From: Spiroplasma endosymbiont of Lasioglossum villosulum | Lineage (GTDB): Bacteria > Bacillota_I > Bacilli_A > Mycoplasmatales > VBWQ01 | Direction of reading: 5' to 3' | Length of the DNA stretch: 64,000 nt | Assembly (NCBI RefSeq): GCF_964020195.1 | Contig: NZ_OZ026539.1 | Coordinates: 1,058,299 to 1,122,298, forward strand | Shown: positions 57,448-64,000 of the stretch, piece by piece | Layout: the number at the start of each line of letters is the position of its first letter | Position numbering within the stretch: position 1 is the first letter of the stretch | Notes under the pieces: generated by a model | The model's input: the letters and a program-made list of their open reading frames with translations, nothing else | What the model was told of the DNA's origin: nothing | Database searches by the model: none | Translations under genes and position numbers: made by a program

Positions 57448-58528
57448 AGCTAAATTGTAAAGGTAAGTGCAACTAAATTATTTTTCTATCCAAATATTCG
57501 ATTGGTGAAAGATAATTTAGTATTTTTCTTGGTCTTTGGTTTAAAGACAATATAAATTTATGAACTTCATTTTTATTAGTTTTTGAAAAAATAAATTTTT
57601 TAGGAAATTTTTCTCTAATTAAACCATTAGTATTTTCATTAGTACCTCTTTGTCAAGGTGAATATGGATTGGCAAAATAAATTTTTATATCTAAATTTTT
57701 TTCAAGTTGTTGTCAATTTGAAAATTCTTTGCCACGATCAAAAGTAATAGTTTTAACAATGTTTTTAGGAAGAATTGATAAATAATAACTAACATTTTTA
57801 TTAATAACTTTAGTAGTTCTGTTTTTAACTAATATTGCTAAAGTAAATCGTGATACTCTTTCAACTAAAGTTATTAAACATGATTTGCTTTTACCTCGTG
57901 ATGATACTATAGTATCTCCTTCTCAATGACCAAGTGTTATACGATCATTAACATTTATATCTCGTTCTTTAATTGATTTACCATTAAACTTGCCACGATT
58001 TTCTTTAGATTTTCGTTTTTTACCTTTTCTTCTTAAATTTTTACTAGTAACTTTATCAAGCATTCCAAAATAAATTCAAGTATAAATTGTTTTAAAACTA
58101 ATAACTCACTCTTTATGAAAATTTTTAATTCTGCCATAAATTTGTTCAGGTGATCAACCTAATAGTAATTTTTGTTGTACATATTTTACTAAATTCTTAT
58201 TTTTAAACTTATGAAAACTAATATGTGATTGTTTTCGATTTTCAGCTTTATTTTGTGCAATTAATGAAAAATAATGATTATTATCTTTATTTCTATTAAT
58301 TTCTCGAATAATAGTACTAATACTTCGATTAAGATTTTTAGCTATTTCACTAATTTTAAATTTAAATTTCAATTGATTCTCAATATAAATCCTTTCATCT
58401 ATGCCAAGATGTTTATAACTCATATAAAAACTCCTTACTTTTTTCTAAACTAAATTTAGCATTATGAAATTTTTATATGAGAATTTTTTGCAATTTTATT
58501 TACTTGCACTTACAAGTATAACTCAGCA
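57448..58528 (-). mobile_element. IS30-family element, copy 2 (1081 bp, inverted)
   Basis: Same length and ends as the copy at 52909-53989, opposite orientation. The two bracket 3458 bp with trpS, the HAD gene and the chimeric genes. Confidence 0.9.
57473..58423 (-). CDS. IS30-family transposase, second copy
   Basis: 316 aa, same sequence as the 53014-53964 transposase where compared, DDE residues intact (GDTI, FDRG, NENTNG). Near-identity of two copies implies recent transposition or recombination between them. Confidence 0.95.
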
Positions 58529-58555
58529 TAAATTTAATATACTAAAATAAAAAAA

Positions 58556-58584
58556 CCTATTGTTTTATTTTTTAAAACAATAGG
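58556..58584 (-). terminator. hairpin terminator
   Basis: 11-bp perfect arms CCTATTGTTTT / AAAACAATAGG; T-run on the minus-strand side. Terminates the small gene at 58636. Its stem resembles the leader hairpins, but no plus-strand gene follows. Confidence 0.75.
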
Positions 58585-58635
58585 GCATTAATTTCTAGTA
58601 AATATAAATATTTTAATACTATTAATACAAAAAAA

Positions 58636-58896
58636 CTATAAAACTTCTAAAGGCAAGAAGTCAAAAATTTCTGGGTGATTGGCACAAAACTTTAATTCCG
58701 AATCATTTTTTTGTTCTTCAATTTTAATTTTTAATTCATTTAATTGCTTTTTTATTTTAAGTAATTGAGCAGGTGCTGGTGGTTGTTTATCTCATTCATC
58801 AAATAATATTTTACCTGTTTTAAAAAGTTTTTCATACTGACATTTTAAACAACTTTTTTGCTGTGATTCATGATCATGGATATTTTTGCCAAACAT
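58636..58896 (-). CDS. hypothetical protein with CxxC (86 aa)
   Basis: MFGKNIHDHESQQKSCLKCQYEKLF...: one CxxC with nearby His, possibly metal binding, a Pro-rich turn (DKQPPAPAQLL), a helix and a C-terminal CANHPEIFDFLPLEVL. GAGGAAAGTAGG upstream. Not recognised; alone between IS30 and the protease. Confidence 0.6.
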
Positions 58897-58948
58897 AAAA
58901 TTACCTACTTTCCTCAATTCTTTTATTAAATTTATTATACCAAATAAT

Positions 58949-58976
58949 AAAAAAGGAAAAATAATTCTCCTTTTTA
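58949..58976 (-). terminator. hairpin terminator after the protease gene
   Basis: Arms AAAAAGGA / TCCTTTTT just downstream of the 58989 stop. Confidence 0.7.
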
Positions 58977-58988
58977 ACTAGTAAAATG

Positions 58989-60059
58989 CTATAAAACCGT
59001 TGGTAAATAATGTAAGAAAAAACTATTTTCTAATTCTCATCCTCAATCACGCTGATTCTGGGGCGTTAAAATTCACCTAGCAAAACTTTCGGCAAAAAAT
59101 TCATCATCAAGATTTATATTATATTTACCATTAAATCAGGCACTACGACCATAATTACTATTAACTGTTATTAAACCAAATAATAATTTTTGCTTAATAT
59201 TAGTTAATTTTGCTTGTTGACCTAAATAATCAATTAAATATCAAGTACGATCATAAATTTGTTTGTTATCATTGTTAACGGTTAGTTTATGAGAAACTGA
59301 TGTCATATTAGTATTAATATCACTATAACTGCTATCTGGTCACTTTCAATTAGCATTAAATGAATTTCTTTCATCAGCACTTAAACCAATAAAATTACTT
59401 AAAACATGACCATATTCGTGAGTTGTAACACTAATTATTTGATCTGAAGATCAAAATCCCTCTTGAAATTGTTGATCAATTAAATTAATATTTGCAAATT
59501 CAGGACCATAACCCATACGTTGATTATCAGCTTCTGAATTAAAAGCAGTTCATGCTACTGTGCTATCACTTACAGCAACTGGTGCTACTTTTTGAATTAG
59601 TTTAATAACAGTGTTTTTATGAAAAACTTTAGCAAAAATATTATAAAAACGTAATTGTTGTTGCTCTGCTAATTGTAATTGTTCATTATTTAAACCAGCT
59701 TTTTTATACATTTCAACTCAATTAACATCAATGGTTTTACCACCAATTTTAGTATGAGTTAAATCATATTGTAAACTATCATAATTACTTCAAATTACAT
59801 CACTTTTATTATTATCATACAAGTTATTAAATTCATCAATACTTTCTTTACTTGCCATTTGATGGATTTTATATTCATATTTTTTTACCATCTTTGCATC
59901 TTCTGGTGAAAGTTTTCATTTTAATAAACTAGCATTAGCATCATGCTTATTTAAATAGACATAATGATCACTGTCTGGAGAAAACGTTAACATTAAACCA
60001 TTAACTGTTACAAGATTTAATGTTGTAATCATAGTTACTAATTTAATACCTTTTTTCAT
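58989..60059 (-). CDS. secreted HEYGH metalloprotease-like protein
   Basis: 356 aa. N-terminal signal peptide (MKKGIKLVTMITTLNLVTVNGLM) without lipobox Cys. The motif ISVTTHEYGHVLSNFIGL (HExxH) lies near residues 215-235, and DDEFFAESFARW near residue 330 may give the third ligand Glu, which suggests a gluzincin-type zinc peptidase. Exported enzyme acting on host or own surface proteins is likely; substrate unknown. GGGAGG precedes ATG 60059. No sign of pseudogenisation. Confidence 0.75.
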
Positions 60060-60134
60060 AATTAACCTCCCCTTCATATCATAATTATAATTATGATTTT
60101 ACATTGTAGCATTTAAATAAAAATACTGCACTAA

Positions 60135-61409
60135 CTACTCTCATTTATTTTTAATTTTTTTATTAGTAAAAATTTCAACTTCAAAAACAGCAAATTCTTT
60201 GCGAACCTTTATAACTTTAAATGAAAAATTTCGAAATTTTAAAAGTGGGCTATTTTTCCTTACTTTCTTTACTTTTGTTTTAAACATATATCATTCTTGG
60301 ACAGTTTGTTTATTATAATTTGGAGGTTTTCTTTTTAAATAACGTTTAAATAATACTTCAAGTTTTGAAGAACCATCAACACGAAACTTATGTGTTCCTA
60401 TTTCTTGTATCAATCCAATTTCATCAGTTTCATCATAAATTTCACCAACTAATTCTTCAAGAATATCTTCAAGTGTAATAATACCATTAAAATCTTTTTT
60501 ATCTTTATTATTGCAGACAATAGCCATATGCATTCTTTCGGTTTGTAAAATTTCCAATGCTTCATTTAACTTAGTACGCTTAGAAATAAAAATTGCTGGT
60601 AACATTAATTGTAATAAATCTGGATTTTCATTTTCTAACATATTAATAATAAATTCTTTAATATTTAAAATACCAATTACATTTTGATTAACATGATCTA
60701 AAACAGGAATTCTACTATATTTTTCTTCTAAATATAGATGTTTAATAACTTTAGGTGGCGTATCATCATAAATATATTTAATTTTACTTTTGGGATGCAT
60801 AGCTTGAAAAACTGATTTTTCATCAAATTTAATTGCAGATTCAATTAAATCACGTTCTGCTTTTTCAAGAACTCCTTCTCTTTCAATTATTGAAATCAGT
60901 TCAATAAGTTCTTGTTCAGAACTTGTTGGTTTTTTACTTTTAAATTGAAATAAAGTAACAATAAAAGTTATTGGATAAAAAATAATATTAAGAATATACA
61001 AAATATATGCATAATTTAAAGCTATTGTCTCAGGATGTAATTTTGCAACACTTTTAGGTATAATTTCACCAATAATTAAAACAACAATTGCCGAAACTAA
61101 AGTTGATATTAAAGGACCATAAGTAGGAGAAACATGAAAAGAATCAATAAATAATATGGTACTTAAAGTACCAATTCCAACATTAATTACTGTGTTACCA
61201 AGTAAAATTGTTGTTAAAGTTACATTATAATTTTTAACTAACTTAAATACAATATTAGCACGACGACTTTTCTTACTACGTAATTTACCAATAGATTTAA
61301 TTCTTATAACATTTAAAGAAGTTAATGATGTTTCAGCAGATGAATAAAAACCACTTAAAAATAATAAAACTAGCAATATTATTAAATAAATATACCAATT
61401 ACTGTCCAT
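60135..61409 (-). CDS. CNNM/CorC-type transporter (DUF21 and CBS domains)
   Basis: 424 aa. Four membrane helices form the DUF21 domain (FYSSAETSLTSLNVIRIKSI, LLGNTVINVGIGTLSTILF, GEIIPKSVAKLHPE). A CBS pair follows (SRIPVLDHVNQNVIGILNIKEF and MHMAIVCNNKDKKDFNGIITLEDILEELVGEIYDE) and a CorC/HlyC-like C-terminal domain (KFRVDGSSKLEVLFKRY). This is the layout of magnesium/cobalt exporters once called hemolysins. ATG 61409 follows AAAAGGAGTAG. Read through TGA to TAG 60135-60137. Confidence 0.9.
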
Positions 61410-61544
61410 ATAAAAAAAAACTACTCCTTTTGATTTTTATATTGTTATTAAGATTATAACATAGTATACTTAGTACGTTATATTTAATTATTAATTTATT
61501 ACTCATATAACTTTATGATATTATATTGAAGGTGATGAAAATAA

Positions 61545-62192
61545 ATGCGTAAAAAATTTGGACTAATAGCAGCCTTAATAATAGGCACAACAACCAGTTT
61601 ACAAGTTAGTGCTTGTACAGATGATTCAAAATATCAAGAATTTATTAGTGATGTTAATAGTGGGTATGCTTTTTTTGGTATCCTTGGTGCTGCTGATAAT
61701 CCACTTTCTAAGCAAATTATTGACGGTTTACACACAATGCAAATCAAAAATAATAATGTACCAAGTAAATGAGATAACTGATTAACAGAAAAGAAAACTG
61801 AAATAAACAGTGTTACTACTAATGGGACTATTGATATTAAAATTTATGAAAAATCTCCTTATGCCAACCCTAGTAGTGATATTGTTAACCAATTTTGAAA
61901 TGATAAAAAAATTAGTTGACAACAACAAATTTATCATTGACTACTTGACCATAAAATTTCTGATAATAGTTCAGCACCTGTTGCTGATTCAGGTGTCAAG
62001 GAAATTCAAAATCCTGTTGATAAAGAAAGAGCATTTAAAACTTTACCAATTGTTTTTATTGTTAATAAAGGTAAACTAATAACTGTTGGTCAAGAATGAG
62101 GAACTATTGATGGTCCAAATCAGTTTTTTGATCAACTAACAGCTTTAATCACAGGTAATCTATTAAAAACTGCTGCTAAAAAAACTATATAA
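61545..62192 (+). CDS. lipoprotein (215 aa)
   Basis: Lipoprotein signal peptide MRKKFGLIAALIIGTTTSLQVSAC with Cys after VSA. The mature part has aromatic-rich segments (QFWNDKKISWQQQIYHWLLDHKIS) and a FKTLPIVFIVNKGKLITVGQEWGTIDGPNQFFDQLTALI end, somewhat thioredoxin-like (a conserved cis-Pro-like LP followed by a strand), but no CxxC. It is surface-anchored. GAAGGTGATG precedes the ATG. Ends before the hairpin at 62198-62226. Confidence 0.75.
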
Positions 62193-62197
62193 TTTTT

Positions 62198-62226
62198 AAA
62201 AGAAGATAATTATATATCTTCTTTTA
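62198..62226 (+). terminator. hairpin terminator
   Basis: Arms AAAGAAGATA / TATCTTCTTT, T-run, just after the lipoprotein stop. Confidence 0.75.
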
Positions 62227-62349
62227 CTTTTTTATTTCTTAATATTTTTTATTCCATTTTTTATAAATTGATATAACTAAAATACGTGTTTATTTTTTAT
62301 TGTATTTTATTTATAAGGTGCTAAAATTTTAGTAGATAAGCAGATTTAG

Positions 62350-62412
62350 TAAAAATATCAATAATTCTAAACATTTCTAACTCATTACTTTTTTTAAAGT
62401 AATGAGTTTTAT
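62350..62412 (+). promoter_or_regulatory. leader module D
   Basis: Weak TATCAAT box near 62356, then hairpin 62379-62408, 13-bp perfect arms AACTCATTACTTT / AAAGTAATGAGTT, loop of four T. AGAGG and ATG 62434 follow. Confidence 0.7.
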
Positions 62413-62433
62413 AGTTAAAAAGAGGTATCTAAA

Positions 62434-63123
62434 ATGAATGATTTACTTATTAATAATACCAGTGAATTGGTAACTTTTAATACTAACAGTACAGATCCTA
62501 CTAATATAAAAAATATTACTTGAAAAAATTCTATTCAAGAATACAAAAATAAAGTTGAACAAACATATCAAAATTTTTTAAAATCACAAGAATGAGGAAA
62601 AAAGTTAAGACAACAAATAACAACGCCATTAACAACAACTAAAAACAAAAATAGACATAAAAAAAGAAGCACAAATATATTGGTATCAACACTCACAACT
62701 GAACAAATACAAAGATTATCAACAAAACAAATAAAATGATTAACAAATTGACAAATTAAAACATTTACAGCAGAACAAATAAAAAGTTTTACACTTCAAC
62801 AAATACAAGCACTCACAAGTGAACAAATACCCGCATTAATGCCACATCAAATTGAACAATTTACATTTTGACAAATCTCTGCTTTTACAACAGAACAAAT
62901 ACAAGTACTAACAGAAAATCAAATACAAGCATTATTACCTGAACAAATACCAAGTTTTACAAGTGAACAAATACCCGCATTCACCAAAGAACAAATTGAA
63001 CTCTTTACAAAAGAACAAAAAGAAGTATTTTGACCAAAACAAGTAATCACAAAAATTAACACCATGGATTCGCAAAATCAATCAACAACAACTGAATTTA
63101 AGCCAAATTTACCAAAAATGTAA
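62434..63123 (+). CDS. octapeptide-repeat protein (gene D)
   Basis: 229 aa with TGA as Trp. After an 85-residue basic N-terminal part come 14 tandem 8-residue units of the form [LF]-T-x-x-Q-I-x-x (for example LTSEQIPA, FTAEQIKS, LTENQIQA), residues about 88-200, then a short tail ending NLPKM-stop. Such TxxQI octads should form a regular helical solenoid. No signal peptide. It has its own leader and terminator. A 32-bp piece of its repeat (IPALMPHQIEQ) reappears in the chimeric gene at 54700. Unknown function; candidate effector by context only. Confidence 0.8.
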
Positions 63124-63157
63124 AAAAAGATTGTAACTTTTAAGTTACAATCTTTTT
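63124..63157 (+). terminator. hairpin terminator after gene D
   Basis: Perfect 16-bp arms AAAAAGATTGTAACTT / AAGTTACAATCTTTTT directly after the stop. Confidence 0.85.
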
Positions 63158-63864
63158 AAAAATCAATTTAAAATAACTTATATTGAAATAAAATTAAATT
63201 TTTGACTACTATTAATAGTAGCCTCTCGTTCAGCATTTTCTATTATTTCTTGAATATTAAAAAAACTATCATAACTAATACTATGTTTTAATATTAAAGT
63301 TCAGCACTACCAAAAGTATTATATGTTCTAGTAAATCCAATAACAACTACTTCTTATAAATGAATCAACTTCATTTTGCGTTATTTTTTTATATAAAACC
63401 ATTCTTTCATTTTTTAAAAATATCACTAAAAAATAAGCAAGTAAACTATTACTAAAATGATATAACTAACATAGTATCTTTACTAAATTTTTTTAATTTA
63501 TCTATTTTACTTAAACTATTATTTAAAATAGTTTCTAAACAAAAATTAATCTTTAAAAAAGAAAAACTATAAAAAAGAATTAATTAATTCACTACTAATA
63601 AAAGTAGTGGGTCTCATAATAAAGTCATTTCATCCATTTACAAATTCAAATTTGGTAGTATTTTTTCAATAGTTAGTTATTGCCACAATTGGTGACATAA
63701 TTATTGAAACTGTTCATGATAAACTAATTAAACTAAATGGTTTTATTCCTGATTTTCAAATAGGAGTTTAATATTATTGTTATTACCAGTTAATAATGGT
63801 AATTATGAATCTGTTAATGATTATGACAAAATTAAATCATCCTTTTTATTTTCATTTTAACTAT
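63158..63864. other. degenerate non-coding stretch with gene remnants
   Basis: About 700 bp without an intact gene. On the minus strand near 63230-63420 there are broken frames with VVVIGFTRTYNTFGSAE; on the plus strand near 63600-63770 a remnant reads VIATIGDIIIETVHDKLIKLNGF to a TAA. Both look like decayed coding DNA of unknown origin. Confidence 0.45.
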
Positions 63865-64000
63865 CTAATTTTCTTCTTGTAAAAATGTTAATAATTGCTC
63901 AATTGCTGAATTACGATGAGAAATTTTATTTTTATTTGCTAATGACAATTCACCTAAAGTAGCATGTACTACTGGAACATAAAATATTTGATCGTAACCA
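63865..64000 (-). CDS. rdgB: XTP/dITP pyrophosphatase RdgB/Ham1, C-terminal part
   Basis: Enters from the right edge; 44 residues to TAG 63865-63867. GYDQIFYVPVVHATLGELSLANKNKISHRNSAIEQLL matches the family's GYDPIFxxP...T-x-A-E-L-x..K-N-x-I-S-H-R-x-x-A signature. It removes non-canonical purine nucleotides (XTP, dITP). Confidence 0.9.
   Translation of the reverse strand, partial: GYDQIFYVPVVHATLGELSLANKNKISHRNSAIEQLLTFLQEEN

Overview
The window is AT-rich DNA (roughly three quarters A+T by eye) from a mollicute that reads TGA as tryptophan. Almost every long gene (parC, parE, uvrC, gapN, rnj, the ankyrin gene, all phage structural genes) is open only if TGA is sense. The gene set (L-lactate dehydrogenase, GapN, FNT channel, SemiSWEET, Spx, a degenerate RNase J, FtsK-like membrane protein, lipoproteins) and IS30-type insertion sequences point to Spiroplasma, probably a host-associated lineage. 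This assignment is inference from gene content; no rRNA or tRNA gene is present to confirm it.

Layout. (1) 1-6060 is the right end of one prophage. It holds the 3' end of a structural gene, an inverted cassette of small membrane/secreted proteins, a terminase lacking its Walker A end and a frameshifted UPF0236/ISLre2-type transposase. A 2.1-kb ISNCY-type element with its own passenger gene sits in the flank. (2) 6061-38520 is mostly ordinary chromosome on the minus strand: pepP-efp-yqhY-nusB, rpmG, FNT, ldh, gapN, parE-parC, uvrC, ftsK-like, rnj, pnp, NAD kinase, spx. Set into it are single genes for coiled-coil, ankyrin or charged-repeat proteins. (3) 38520-52880 is a second, fuller prophage of about 14 kb: early small genes (RuvC-like, OB-fold-like), scaffold, capsid, head/tail, fibre, portal and terminal structural genes on the plus strand, then the same kind of inverted cassette. 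(4) 52909-58528 is bounded by two inverted 1081-bp IS30 copies enclosing a phage/effector chimera, trpS and a HAD phosphatase. (5) 58529-64000 carries a secreted metalloprotease, a CNNM-type transporter, a lipoprotein, an octapeptide-repeat protein and the C-terminus of RdgB.

The most interesting pattern is a repeated module: a TATAAT box, about 25-30 bp, then a hairpin whose arms read AACYCATTgCTTT / AAAGtAATGRGTT, a ribosome-binding site and a start codon. It precedes the coiled-coil, ankyrin and octapeptide genes on both strands, and several of these units end in their own terminator. The stem sequence changes between loci while pairing is kept. One copy of the module lies inside the ISNCY element as a passenger, one has been left without its gene beside an IS30, and one heads a gene recombined with the phage structural gene. 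I read this as a dispersed family of mobile, possibly effector-encoding cassettes under a common leader; function is unknown.

The phage has a terminase, a probable portal, scaffold and capsid, no visible tape measure or integrase, and a genome near 15 kb. That fits the size of small podophages; the unsequenced-looking SpV3-type Spiroplasma viruses are a candidate relation, but that is inference only. Broken genes (frameshifts in homopolymers, nonsense codons) are confined to prophage, IS, leader-type genes and one ABC transporter; the housekeeping genes read cleanly.
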